DNA from: Neofusicoccum parvum
Taxonomy: Eukaryota; Ascomycota; Dothideomycetes; Botryosphaeriales; Botryosphaeriaceae
NCBI GenBank assembly: GCA_020912385.1
Contig: CP087216.1
Location: 2,108,001-2,172,000 of the forward strand
Length of the DNA stretch: 64,000 nucleotides
Reading direction: 5' to 3'
Below the pieces are notes generated by a model, which ran no database searches, was not told the origin of the DNA, and saw nothing but the letters and a program-made list of their open reading frames with translations. The first letter of the stretch is position 1. Every line of letters starts with the position of its first letter. Made by a program: the position numbers and the translations under genes. Shown here in pieces: positions 33,137 to 44,543 of this stretch.

Positions 33137-33659
33137 GGAAGACCAACGTTATACACAACCACCGGCAGCGGGCTCGCATCCGCCACATCGCGGTAGTAGG
33201 CCAGCAGCGCCTCCTCGCCAACCGCCTTGGCCCAGTACGACGGCGGCAGCAGCAGCGCGAACCGCGCCCCCGCCTCGGCCGCGTCCGCCGCGTTCTGGAT
33301 CGTCTCCTTGGTGCCCTGCGCCGAGATGCCCGCCACCAGCGGGTAGTCGGCCAGCCCGAGGTCGCGGATCGCGCGCGCCGCCGTGGCCATGATGGCGCGC
33401 CGCTCCGAGCGGTCGAGCAGCGCGAGCTCGCCGTTCGTGCCCAGGTAGACGAGCCCGTGGAGCCCGTTGCGGATCAGGTACTGGCAGTGCGCGTACTGGT
33501 GGCGGTGGTTAGAATGGGCGGGACCGGGGCGATGGGGGGTCGTACCATGGCGTCGTGGTCGATTTCTTGGAGGGGCGTGTTTTTGTAGAGTGATATCACG
33601 GGGCAGTACACGCCCGCGGGCAGTGGGTGCGCCTTTGCGGCGATTGTCGACGACGGCAT
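32469..33659 (-). CDS. DHDPS/HOGA-superfamily aldolase (2-keto-3-deoxy sugar-acid aldolase-like)
   Basis: Exons 33659-33546, 33495-33148 and 33020-32469 give 337 aa. The 127-nt second intron contains a GA/CT microsatellite. The TIM-barrel class I aldolase motifs are present: GVYCPVISLY, the phosphate/carboxylate loop GTNGE (about 57-61), LPPSYW, the catalytic Tyr in VVVYNFPGVTGG, the Schiff-base Lys in GVKLTCGN, and FGGSSDYLV. Family knowledge: fungal members cleave 2-keto-3-deoxy-L-galactonate (GaaC/Lga1), 4-hydroxy-2-oxoglutarate and related acids to pyruvate plus an aldehyde; N-acetylneuraminate lyase shares the fold. The substrate cannot be fixed here. Neighbours (transporters, propeller enzyme, dehydrogenase) suggest a KDG-like intermediate. 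Length and residues appear intact. Confidence 0.85.
33098..33131 (+). repeat. (GA)n microsatellite inside an aldolase intron
   Basis: About 16 GA units (CT on the coding strand) sit near the 5' splice site of the second aldolase intron and supply much of its polypyrimidine content. Confidence 0.9.
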
Positions 33660-34149
33660 GGCTGGTGGAGTGTGCAGGGCTGGCGGCTTCACGCGCGGTG
33701 GTTTAATTCAGGCGTCTTGGGAGGTTCGGCGCCAGAAAGAGCTATGGCAGAAGTGAGTCGTGAAAGAGAAGCTTGGCCGAGCACGGATATTTGGAGGGGA
33801 GTACATGCTGCGTAGCTCCGCGGCTCCAGCTGCCGACTCCCGACGTGGTGGGGGACCCTGTCGCGGCCGCCATCCGCGTTCGGTCGAGCCCGTGGTGGTC
33901 ACCAGTCCGCTCTTCTCTCCGAAACCCCGCTTCGAGCCTCGGATCTCCGCCGATGCACCAGACGCCCTGCCACGAGATCCCCGTGGCTTCGGATATGAAT
34001 CCGGCGTGGGCCTGTCGTCACACGCTGGGGAGTCACCCGTCGATTATGCCTCCGCAGCCTTGCTGCTCGGTGCATTGTGGCTGCTCTTCAGCCAGTGACA
34101 AGACAATTTGGTGTTTCATGATAATCCCATTGCTGCTAGTCTACAACGT
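33660..34149. other. Intergenic region between same-strand genes
   Basis: The 490 bp hold the 3'UTR of the dehydrogenase gene and the promoter of the aldolase gene. No additional gene or repeat was recognised. Confidence 0.55.
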
Positions 34150-35262
34150 CTATTGCGAGGCCTCCTCAAATGCACGAGCGTTGACCGGCGTCAAAGGCTT
34201 TGCCGCGAACTCCCCGTCCGGACCCACGACAGTGACGATGTTCTTCATGGCCAGAAGCTCAAAGTTGACTCTCGTATCCAGCGCACCACCGCCAATGTGC
34301 GTAGTAAGCGTGACGTTCTCCATCGCAATCAGCTCAGGCGCGATGTGCGGCTCGTTGTAGTGGACATCCAAGCCGGCCGCAGAAAGATGGCCGTTCTTCA
34401 ACGCATCAATCAGCGCCTTCTCCTCCACGATCTGGCCTCTGGCCGTGTTGATCAGCCTCGAGCCCGGCTTCATCTGGTAGATGCTGTTGTGGTTGATGAG
34501 ATCCCGCGTGTGGTTGTTGAGAGGAGTGTGCAGAGACACAACGTCGGAAATGTTCAGGACGTCCTCCAGCGACGAGTGAAACTTGACTCCCAGCCTCTCC
34601 TCTTCCTCCGGGCTGGCACGAATGACGTCGTAGTAGTGGACTTCCATCCCGAGCGCCAGTCGGGCTTTGAGAGCCAGCTTCTTGCTGATGTTGCCCAGGC
34701 CGACGATGCCCAGCACGTGTCCGCGCGGGTTGGCTGAGATGTCGGCAATCAGCCCGTGCGTGTAGGTGAACCGCTCCGGGTCTCCAGATCTCGCGGCCAG
34801 CTGTGCGCGGGTGAAGTTGCGGAAGACGGAGAGGATCATGTACAGAGCCGTGTCCGAGACGGCTTCGTCCGAGGCACCTGCACCGTTCGCGTACCAGATC
34901 TTGTGCTTGCCAAACACATCCACATCGGCCCAGTTGAACCCTGCGCCAGCAGATGCAAAGATGCGGACCGACGGTGGGAGCAGAGAGATCAGCTCTTCAT
35001 CCCACTGACCCATCTCGCCGCCGGTCTGGAAGTGTGGGCGGAAGATGGCCGAGAAGTTGCCATACCTGCATCTCATCAACTCACGTCATCCTAGGTCTGT
35101 AACAGCCAAAACGTACTTCTTCTCCTTTAGTGCCTTCTTGAAAGACTCTCTGTCCAAGTCCTCATTCTGCACCACCTGAAACCTGGACAAGAATTCCTTT
35201 TCGTAGTAGTCAGTGCTGTACTTGACAGCGGCGCCGAGATGCAGAACAACAGGCTTTGCCAT
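34150..35262 (-). CDS. D-isomer-specific 2-hydroxyacid dehydrogenase (fungal D-mandelate/glyoxylate-reductase-like)
   Basis: Exons 35262-35117 and 35065-34150 encode 353 aa (51-nt intron, GTACGT donor). The NAD-binding fold shows GIVGLGNISKKLA; the last Gly of GxGxxG is replaced by Ser. An acidic/aromatic residue follows in VHYYDVIR. Catalytic residues are readable: Arg in NTARGQIVEE, Glu in VHYNEPHI and His in TTHIGGGA, in the right order for the family. The substrate-binding part includes FASAGAGFNWADVDVF. Family knowledge: reversible reduction of 2-oxo acids to D-2-hydroxy acids with NAD(P)H; fungal relatives are called D-mandelate dehydrogenases. In this cluster it could reduce a keto sugar acid or glyoxylate (inference). 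It lies on the same strand as the aldolase and MFS 2. Confidence 0.88.
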
Positions 35263-35743
35263 TTTGGTTGCACGAGAGAACGAGAGTTTGGAGATACATG
35301 TTGGCTGGACAGACACCCCGCACATATGCTCAGGAACTCCGACACGCTGCGGGGCAAACGCCGACTGTCGTAAGCGAATGCTCCACTCTTCCTTCACTTT
35401 TCCCACCATTGCGACATCGCAGATCCTACTCCTTACGTTCCTTTTCCGATCGGAGCACAAGCGGTACAGCAGCCGACGACTAACACGAACGACCTGACAA
35501 GCTTTTTGAATTGGCCATGCAGAGCTAAAGTAATTATGCGGACACCAGGGTGCTTCAAAAAACATGCCAAAGCTACTTGGCGAATATTTCAACTCTCCCC
35601 GTAGCTGTACTTCTCAAAAATGACAGATGCTAGCCGTCGGCTATGGTAAATGCGTGATAGTGGGGACAAAGTGACGGAATCCTGTCTTCAACAAACTCCT
35701 CATCTTCCCCAGCGCCCCTCCCCCCCAAGAAACCACCCCAACA
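35263..35743. other. Intergenic region between same-strand genes
   Basis: The 481 bp carry the promoter of the dehydrogenase and the 3'UTR of MFS transporter 2. I see no gene, TATA box or repeat. Confidence 0.55.
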
Positions 35744-38032
35744 TCACGACTCCATCAGCTTATCCGCGCCCTCATAAAACGGCGGCAGCGGCTCCAAGTT
35801 CTTCCGAAACAAGACGTAGCGCTTAAAGTGCCACACGGCATTCCTGAGCTGATAGCGCGAGTGCTTCCATGTGGGCACGCCGAAGACCTGGTCCAGCTCC
35901 TCGAGCGTGAGGGCCTTGGTCTCGGGCATGAACAGCAGCACCAGCACCCACAGCACGACGCACCAGCCCGCGTACCAGCCAAACGCGCCCTGGTTCGTGA
36001 ACGCAGACACCAGCCGCGGCCACGTGAACGACAGGATGAAGTTGAAGCACCACGTCGTCGCCGTCGCGAACGACATGCCCACGTCGCGCACGTGCATCGG
36101 GAACGACTCGGCCGAGTAGGAGAACGGCACCGGGCCCATCCCCGGCGAGTAGAATACTTCGAAGAGGTACATCCCTGTCGTGATCATGCCCAGCCGCGCT
36201 TTGGACGTGGAGATTTCGGAGCCGGGCGGCGGCGGGTCGATGAAGAAGGACATGCCGGTCCAGAGGAGCGTGATTGCGAGGAAGGGGAAGGTGGTGAGGA
36301 GGAGGTTGCGTCGGCCGAAGGTGTCGATGGTGAAGAAGGCGGGGAGGGCGAAGACCCAGTTGAGGATGCCGGTGCTGTGGGGAGGGGGTTTAGCGGTGTT
36401 CTGTTGACGTGGTGGAGGTATGAAGCTGTAATGCTAGCGCGTGCGAATATGCCTCATTTCCTGCATATTCCAAGCTTGATAATGGAAGAAATTATGAAAC
36501 AGTAAGAGAACACTCACCCCATAGAGGCGAGCAGCGCCGAGTTGCGCCCGTAGCCGCCCTGCTGGAAGATTGTCGTACTGTAGTATCTAATTCATCGAAT
36601 CCAGTCAGTACCATCTTCGCTTGCTTTTTTTTTTTTTCGCTGCAGGTAGTTGGGAGAAAGACAAGCTTACGCAATAACGTTCACCCCACAGAATTGCTGT
36701 CCGAACATGACAATCCACGTCGCCCACGACGCTCGCCGGTTGCGCGGGATGCTAAACAGCTCCCAGAACTGCGTGAACAGGTTCTTGCCTTTGTTGACCT
36801 TGCGCTCGATCTCGACGCCCACGTACGTGTAGTAGAGGTCGCGGCACGCCTGGAGATCGGTGCGGCGCACGATGCGGAACGACCTGAAGGCCTTCTGCAT
36901 CTTGCCGTGCTGGATCAGCCACCTGGGCGACTCGGGGCAGAAGTAGACCTGCGCGCACACGATGAGCGGGAGAACGACGGTCGAGCCGAGGATGAGACGC
37001 CAGGCAAGGTCTGGGTCCAGCCCGCCGAACGCGACGCCCTGAACCGGGTCAGCAGAGATCAGAGACGGCCGATTGGTGGACGGCAAACCATGATGTTGCC
37101 CAGCATGATGCCGAACGCGGTCCACACCTGCCATTGCATGACGAGGGCGCCGCGGATCGGAGCCGGCGAGCACTCGGCCGTGTAGACGGGCACTGTTGTG
37201 GACTTTGCCCCGATGCCCAGCCCCAGGACGAACCGGGCGATGAAGAGGTTGACCCAGCTGTTGCACACTCCTTCCCAGATGGATGCAATGGCGGCAATGA
37301 GGCATGAAATGAAGATGGTGCCTCGTCTGGCGAAAACGCGGTTCATCGGCTCGGTGAGCCAGCAGCCAAGGACGGCGCAAGCAAGGTACGGAGCTCCGAC
37401 GATCAGTCCGGTGAGGTTGTCCTGCATTGACTTCGAGAAACGAGGCGATGTGACTCCCAGGATCTGCATTTGTTAGCACCTGTCTTGTTGTCGGCTGGTT
37501 CAACGTACATCAAGATAGAAAGCCTGTGCTCCGTTGTTGACCGTCTCATCCATCCCCTGTACAGCGGCTGCCAGCGAAGACATGGCTGATGCTCGTTAGT
37601 CGAAGCGCAAGGTGCGTGCTGCAGAACTTACAAACAAGCCAGTAGAGTCGCCATGGCTGGTCCCACTTATGGGTCTGCAAGGGTTAGGAAGTGTCTTCAG
37701 ATCAAATCGGAGAACCTCACCTTCTCCCGTTCGAGAGCAATCTTGTCTTCATCCGAGATCTCGGTCATCTCCTGGTAGGCATGTGGACTCTGAGCGACCA
37801 GAGCTCCCTGCTTCATGAGGTCCACATGGTCCATGAGCTCGAACTTGTGGCAGAATTCCTCGACATCCTTCATCAACTGCTCGCGGGAGACGCCGGCGAG
37901 CGGGTTCTCGAACACGGCATTGAGATGGCTGCGGTCCTCTACCGGGACATCCAGAATATCCCTCTTCTCCCCTGGAGACGCGTACTCCTGCTTCAAGTCT
38001 CCCGTCTCGTTCTTCTCGACCTTTGGATCCAT
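35744..38032 (-). CDS. Sugar-porter MFS transporter 2
   Basis: Seven exons (38032-37721, 37674-37632, 37585-37509, 37463-37089, 37038-36671, 36586-36518, 36374-35744) encode 624 aa. Most introns are 45-84 nt with CTAAC/CTGAC branch sites, and the last is 143 nt. The donor after 37089 is GTTTGC, weaker than the others but required by phase. A cytosolic N-terminus of about 110 residues precedes twelve spans. Signatures: GMDETVNNGAQAFY, FARRGTIF, ARFVLGLGIGAKSTTVPVYTAECSPAPIRGAL, PESPRWLI, FGQQFCGVNVIAYYS, DTFGRRNLLL and PETKALTLEELDQVFGVP, all typical of the sugar porter family. Substrate unknown. It bounds the right side of the putative sugar-acid cluster. Confidence 0.87.
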
Positions 38033-41000
38033 GCTGGGCAAGACGACGGTTTCCAGACCGATGGAAGAGATCCTGCATTGCCGGCAAAGATGCGGGGTTG
38101 GCCGTTACTTAACTCCTCGATCAAAGGCTGACTCCGAGCCTTTCGCCAGGCATACTCGAGGCGGACTCGTCGTGCGACGCATCCCTGCGCGCACAAGGGT
38201 TCCAGCAAATCCGTTCTCGGTTTGAGCGGATGCAGCGCTGATGGTCGTGCTTATCTGGCACGTCAGTGGCGCGGCGGCGGGAAGCTTCATCCTCCAATGG
38301 CATCCTTGGCATGCTTAGGTCGAACATCAAGCACCCCGTTGGTGCTACCGACTCGTCTTACCCCAGATAAGAATTCGACCCCGGCCTCCGGGGCTGGTGA
38401 CGTGCTTGGCGTTTTCCTTCCTGTCCTACTCGATGGCGCCGCCCCGGTCATGAGACTCGCGCGGGGAAGGGCTGTTGTAGAGGCGACACGACCTGTCAGA
38501 TTGGCATTGGAGAATCTCGGCAGTCAGCTCCGAGACGGGATTGAGGCCTGACGCGTGTATGAGTCCTCCATGGTCATCCTTTGTTCCTTTGGGGGCGGAT
38601 GGCAGCGCCCCCCGCTGCGTGGAGAAAATCACTGGGCAGTGTTGGTGCTTTCGTTGTCGAGAAGCTTCGTTGCTTTTTAGCTGAGACCGGGTCAGAGGCG
38701 GGGAAACTCAGGAACGCCTTCCCTGCAGGATGGTAAGCCACATGGGTGTAAGCTCCCGGGTGAATGTTCAAGCTTCTGTTCCGCTGCGGGGTGTTCCATG
38801 CTGCAGGACAAGGGTGCTGCTTCACTTGATCCGGGGCGCAATTGGACGACGTGAAATAAAATTCTGCTACAATCTATCATATTTCGAAACTGATTTTGTT
38901 AGCGTTTCACTTTTCTATGCCGTGGAGGTAGCTTACTGCGACTGCCATCTGGCTCCAAGGTTCGTTCGGAAAGTATTGCAACATCTGCATACCTTCGCGG
39001 GTGGTCGGGCAGTTCATTTGGACGGGTTTAGCATTTCTTTCACGGCATTCGCGTTCGGATGAATCCTTCAACTGCCCACGGAGGTATGCTCATGTTGCAA
39101 TACTTCAAGAACGAACCCCGTCCCTGGAGTTTTCGGTGCCTCACAACTTGGCCATGGCCACACTCCTTTGTCGTCCCAGCTCTTTCTTCTTGGCCTTGTC
39201 TTACGCGCGTACTTGCTGGTGGCTGAGGGAAATAATAGTCTGTTGTATTGTTGTCTTCATTCCGTGGATCATTGGATGCAATGTGACAACTCGAAGATTG
39301 TTCCAGCGTTCCTGGCCGCGTATCCACCTGCTCCAAGCTCGTGGAAATAAACATGTCGGATTGAAATGAGAACGGAGCCAGTTGACAGCTCGATTTTGGA
39401 CGTCTCTGACCGGTGCTTTCGTTTACCTTTCATTCACTGTGATGCTCGGCTTTCAGCCCGGGTGCCGGGAGGGAGCGGAACATCATCCTGGACGTTGTCT
39501 GAGACAGCGATGCTGCATCTGCGGTGGTACGGACACTTGCAACGGGAGACGACCAGGTTTTCGTCGAGAAGTCAAGCGCTCCCGCTGCTGGAGGACGATC
39601 GCAACCCAGTGGCAAAATGTCGGTGAACGCAGCGCACGCCCACGGTTCAGAAGCTGGGAGGTGCGGCGAATCGGGGTGTTCTCTGAATCGAAGAAGACTC
39701 ATGGGCCACTTGCACAGACGCTCAGCGTCGTACCCGGCAGCACATACACAGTACGCACTGCCGGCGAATCTCCCACCCTATCGGTACGGTTCCTTTTCAA
39801 TTCAGCATCTGCTCCCGCTCCACCGTAACTACATTGCGGCTAGTCACGTCGAATCCGCGTAGAATTTTCCCCGACTTGGCAAGCCGTTGGAGACGCTGAT
39901 CGTAAGGCGCGTCCAGCTGCCGCGACCCCTGGCTGCAGGAACCGAGCGGGAGCGCACCGACTCTACCCAACGGCCAGACCGCACCTTTGGAAGGCCTCGC
40001 GATAGCGACAACAGACTGCGCCGTGCCGCGCCGCAATCCTCTGTCCTGCCGTCCAGCCTCCAAGCCCGCCCGCTTTTGGGGACTGCGGCCTCACTGTTCT
40101 CCTGATGCGAGTCGGGACCGTCGGCAAATTGACGTGTCTCCTGGTGCTTAGCCTGTCGATAACCGGCAGTGATGGGAGCATCTCTGACTCGCCGTGCGAG
40201 CCTGGATTTTTGGGCGCCTCCCACGATAGCCGCCTGCGACACCATTCCTCGCCGACCCTAGCTCCGAACTCAATCGCGGCGCGCGCGAACAGCTGGCCGG
40301 GCCAGACCGGTCACAGCTCCCCGCTTCGTTCGGGCGACCTTGGCGCGAGCACCCATCGCGAGCAGCGTCGGCGCATTTGGGCAATGACGAGTGCAGTGTT
40401 TCGGATGAGTCTGACTGGCGGAAGATGCCTTGAGGAATCGGTCCTCCTCGATCATGTGTGCTCGCGCGACAGGGGTTGCGGAGGAAAATGGTACGACTCT
40501 AAAGCTCTCCGTTGGCCAGAGCAGCTGTGCCTGACGGTTCGTGGTGTTTTGGCAACAAATGGCCAGTCGCACGCGGTCCCGGCGGCCCCTAATTTCCCGC
40601 TGGCCGGGTCGGCTTCTGCTGGGGGATAGAGCGCTCCGCGGCCAGCAGACGCGGCCGCTCTTACGTGCAGCTTTCGAAATCCTGGCTGCCGGCGTGCCCA
40701 GCGCCTCTGCGGGCGGCTACCCTGCGCCGGCCAGGCCTATCACCAGCCCGAGCCGGGGAGCAACAGTCGACTCCGGCGTGACCACCTCCCGCTCCCCGGG
40801 ATCCCGTATTCGCTGGGCCCACACTGCCACGCTGATCGGCCCGCGCGAGCGCCAGGCACGCATGAATTTCAACTGCAAAGCCGCAGCCATTGGCGACGTC
40901 TCTTTCGAAGATCCAGCCGTGTTTCAGACTGCCCTATACTGCTGCCAGCAGCATGCGGAGAAGCGTCCCTATTCTTGATATTAAGACTTCTGACCTCGGC

Positions 41001-41049
41001 TACAACACCTCCGGCACGCCCGCCGACAGAGACATCATCCACGGCGTCC
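38033..41049. other. 3-kb gene-poor region with inverted repeat
   Basis: No credible gene was found on either strand. Open frames of up to about 170 codons overlap each other and have Arg/Ser/Cys-rich random-looking products. An imperfect inverted repeat occupies 38959-39117. The right-hand kilobase is the promoter of the first rhodopsin-domain gene and is GC-rich. A decayed insertion is possible but not shown. Confidence 0.5.
38959..39117. repeat. Imperfect inverted repeat, 36-bp arms
   Basis: Arm 38959-38994 and the reverse complement of 39082-39117 match at 31 of 36 positions by my count (shared GGTTCGTTC, AAGTATTGCAACAT and GCATACCT blocks). They are separated by an 87-bp loop. Shorter matches (CGnGG, GCAGTT) continue inward. 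No flanking target duplication or coding sequence was seen, so it may be a non-autonomous element remnant or a foldback structure. Confidence 0.6.
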
Positions 41050-42436
41050 ATGTCGTCCAGCAGCCCCTATGGGGAGCCTCCCGCCGGGATCAATATACAC
41101 GCGAACCGGAACACCACGATCTACGGTTCGATTATCCCTGTGGCATGCATCGGGACGGTGATAGTAGCCGTACGCACGCGCTTGAGGTTCCTGAATGGCA
41201 AGCCCTCCTTCAAGATCGATGATTTCACCGTCATCATGGCGCTGGTAAGAGCCTCGAGATGTGGAACCGCTAGTGAGCCAGGCTAAGCCGCGTTAGTTCT
41301 GTACTTGGGGTACGGCAGCGTGCTGCTTCTTTGGTGAGGATGCCGCATGTCAGCGCACGCCGACGGACTGCTGACCAGGAGGCAACAGGAATGCCCTACG
41401 GCCTGGGAAAGCACATCTGGGTGACCGACATAACGAAGCTGGTCACGCTGTGGCAGGTGTGTTTGCGCAGACAGCCCGAGCGAGGCGACGGACTGACGGT
41501 GCTAGATTCTGTATGCTTACATCATGGTCTACGCGACGAGCGTGGCTTTGACGAACCTCTCGATCCTGCTTTTCTACCGCCGCATCTTCCGCTTCGACTG
41601 GAGCTTTTACCTCGTCTCCTTCGTTGTGTGCGTCTACTGGGCCATCATCATCATCGTCATCAACATCGGCTGCCGGCCCCTCCCGTACTTCTGGACCCGG
41701 TTTGGCGACCCCAACGCCGTAGGAACCTGCATCGACATCCAGGCCTTCTTCTTCTCGAACGCCATCTGGGCGCTGGTCACCGACATCGTTCTTCTCGTCA
41801 TGCCCATCCCAACTGTCATGAGACTGCAGATGCCGCTCGGCGAAAGGCTGGCAGTGATAACGATTCTGATGCTGGGAGGATTGTAAGTGCCACATAGTGT
41901 CCGAGCAGATGGATTTCTTGCTGACGGTACCTACCAGCGTCTGTATTGCCTGTATTCTCCGCATCATCAGTCTGAAGCAGTTCCTCAACGCCACAGACCT
42001 GACCTGGGCCATGGCTCCCGTCTTCGTGTGGTCCTGCGTGGAGCCGTTCGTCGGGCTGATCTGCGCGTGCCTTCCGACCTTCGGGCCGTACTACCGCAAG
42101 TGGTGGTCGAAGATGCACTCCACCCTGAGTGGGGGCAAAAGCGCCCCATACACCCACGGCCAGCCGGGCACGGACGGCTACAACGCGAGGTCCAAGGACA
42201 CTTTGAGAACCACCCGGGGGAAACGGCTGTGGGGCAGCCTGCACGGAACCGACGTGGGGAACCTGACGTTCAACGGGCGGTTGAGAGATGACGACGAGGT
42301 GGAGCTGACGACTGAAATCGTGGGAGGAGCGCACGGGTCGATGAGGACAATCAGTGAGGAGCACCCGGAGTCGCTGCCGGATAGAGGCATCCAAGTCAAG
42401 GAGGAGTTCGTCTGGACCAGCGAACCCACCAAATGA
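41050..42436 (+). CDS. Seven-helix rhodopsin-domain integral membrane protein (paralogue A)
   Basis: Exons 41050-41244, 41297-41333, 41389-41456, 41506-41882 and 41938-42436 encode 391 aa. The fungal rhodopsin domain (the former SAT4/PTH11-like group) is recognised by FKIDDFTVI after TM1, GLGKHIW at the start of TM3, ALTNLSILLFYRRIF, CIDIQAFFFSNAIWALVTDIVLLVMPIPTVMRLQMPLGERL and an FVWSCVEPFVGLICACLPTFGP segment in the last helix. The charged C-terminal tail of about 110 residues would be cytosolic. There is no CFEM domain. Family knowledge: some relatives are PTH11-type G-protein-coupled receptors, but most are uncharacterised. The 37-nt second exon matches its paralogue in length and phase. 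No retinal-lysine inference is made. Confidence 0.84.
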
Positions 42437-43060
42437 CGACCATCTCCTTTGTCTAATGATAGACGTAGTTGTTGATACCCTAGTTCCAAGTAATCCGCAA
42501 ATGTAAATAGCCGCTTGTCCGACCACCCCAAATCCGTGGTGCTTGATGACTCGCCAGTTTATTTCGTTAATATAGAAGCAACGATGATTTTGTCCATTCA
42601 TGCTTGCACTGTATTCCATTTCAAGAGCTTCCCTTCAACAACGGAGGAATATTGCAGGCGCCTTGCACCTCGTACACCATCCCTTCCTTCAGTTCCTGGT
42701 CGTGAAGAACCGAGAGTCCGCATTCAGCCAAGAATCTGTGGTCTGTGGAAGACTAGCCTAACGCTAAGCTGACTCCACACTAATTTCCTCCAGCCCTACC
42801 ACAATAAGGTTGTCCAGGGATGGAGCGCCAGACCAAAAGCGGCGTCTACAGAGAACATCCCGTCAGCCCACAAGCCTCTGGACCTGAGTAAGCCAATCGA
42901 TCATTCTGGATAAATGCTGGACGCAAGGGATTCTATTCATGGGACGGATCTAGACGGAGTTTGCCACGGTGTCGGACCTACTTCCAGCACTTGCAGAAAC
43001 TCTTAAGACAACGAGCGCCCTTTCGATGACGCAAAGGGTCTTGTCGAGCCTTCCCGCACA
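42437..43060. other. Intergenic region between the tandem paralogues
   Basis: The 624 bp separate two same-direction rhodopsin-domain genes. No remnant of a third copy or regulatory motif was recognised. Confidence 0.55.
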
Positions 43061-44543
43061 ATGGACACCCATTTGCTTTGGACTCGAGGACAGCTGGATG
43101 GCCACGATCCTTCTAGCCAGAATGGGCAGACACATCCTGCTCCTCCACCGCAAACCCGGGCGCCTGAGATTATGGCCACGACGTTGACTGTCACACTTGT
43201 CTGCGCGCTCATCGTTGGAATCCGTCTTTTCACGCGTTTCTACGTTCTCAAGAGTCTAGCCCTGGATGATTGGCTTATTGTTGTCGCAACGGTACGTTTC
43301 CGTGACAGTCGCACTGAGGCAAGATACCCGGCTCCCGAAGCTGACGCTCTACTCAGTGCCTCTCCGGCATTTTGACAGGAACAATGATTCAAAGTGAGTG
43401 AAAAAAATTATGGGCTGCCAGGTTTAGCACTGACACGTGCTAGAGAAGGGTTTGGGCATGCATACCCACGATCTCAACATGGCCGAGATGTCCCACATGA
43501 TGCTGGTAAGAGTTTCAAGAATTGGACCCACCATGTTCTAATGTGTCCAAGGGTCTTTTCTGGGGATTCATCGTGTATAATCTAGCCCTGGGTGTCACCA
43601 AGATATCGATTGTTTTCTCGTATCTCCGGGTCTTCGCTTCCACGAAACGCACCAGGATAGCGTGTCTGGTCACCTTGGGCCTGTTAATCGCCAACACGTT
43701 CCAGGCGGTGCTTACATCAGTGCTGAGCTGCAATCCAGTATGGCTCTTTTGGCATCCCGAGAAAGCGTTGTTGGAGAACCCGCCCATGAGGTACGAGGAT
43801 CACTGTCTCAACTTGAAGGTGATGTGGTTTTTCCAAGGAGCCATCAACATTGTATTCGACTTTGTTCTCATTGTACTGCCCATGCCGGTTCTAAAGTCCC
43901 TGCGGATATCGCGAAGGGAGCGGTACGCTCTTATGAGTATTTTTGCTCTTGGCGGATTGTGAGTTTGCATTCTGGGCGCCAGTAATTTGCATGAGCACTG
44001 ACATGTTGCAGTGGCTGCATAGTCTCTTTCCTCCGCTTGCGTTCTCTTCACAAGGCGGCCTCTTCCAAGGATGCGGGATGGGACAACGTGAACTCCGTCC
44101 GCTGGAGTGTCATCGAAGTGACGGTTGGAATCATGTGCGCCTCGCTGCCTCAGTGCAAGGCACTGATAACGCGTCTCTTCCCGCGCTGGCTTCCCGGTGG
44201 CCACAGACCACCAACGATGAGGAATGTCGCGGTCTCCAACTACGACAAGGGCCACGGTTGGCAATCAAAACTGGCAGCCGGAATCGAGCTGGACCAGATG
44301 CAACGCACTCAGATGAGTCAGAAGGGAGGCATCGTCCTTTCGAACGTAGAAAAGGGAACGGTAGACTGGGATTCCTCAGAAGACAGCGGTGAAGCAAGTG
44401 GTGCTGCCGCCATCATTGTCACGACCACAATGACTCAAAGGAGGGAGTCCCACTGCTACGATCCGGAGATGTTTGAGATGCCGAGAAACAACAGCATCAC
44501 TCCCAGCCAGATCTCATTACCGCCGTTTCTTTCTGCAGAATGA
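43061..44543 (+). CDS. Seven-helix rhodopsin-domain integral membrane protein (paralogue B)
   Basis: Exons 43061-43291, 43357-43393, 43444-43505, 43552-43958 and 44012-44543 encode 422 aa. The architecture is the same as the upstream gene: ETRAPEI-like start (QTRAPEI), TM1, LALDDWLIV, GLGMHTHDL, ALGVTKISIVFSYLRVF, CLNLKVMWFFQGAINIVFDFVLIVLPMPVLKSL, and a final helix ending VRWSVIEVTVGIMCASLPQCKALI. The first four introns are at equivalent positions and phases in both genes, including the 37-nt exon 2, so the pair arose by duplication, though sequence divergence is high. The start at 43061 is preferred over 43172 because the PPPQTRAPEI leader is typical. The cytosolic tail is about 130 residues, Ser/Thr-rich. 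Confidence 0.84.

Noticed and set aside
27375..38032. Secondary-metabolite gene cluster
   Set aside because: No polyketide synthase, NRPS, terpene cyclase or prenyltransferase; the enzymes are catabolic types.
27375..38032. Sialic-acid degradation as the firm function of the cluster
   Set aside because: The BNR fold and DHDPS-type aldolase allow it, but no kinase, epimerase or deacetylase of that route is present and a uronate route fits as well.
38959..39117. Inverted repeat as an intact transposon
   Set aside because: No transposase frame, target duplication or second copy in the window.
41297..41333. A more hydrophobic reading frame in the 37-nt exon of paralogue A suggesting a frameshift
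   Set aside because: Paralogue B has an exon of the same length and phase at the same place, and normal GT-AG splicing keeps the whole frame open, so no frameshift is needed.
42437..43060. Possible third rhodopsin-domain copy between the paralogues
   Set aside because: No family motif found in any frame.
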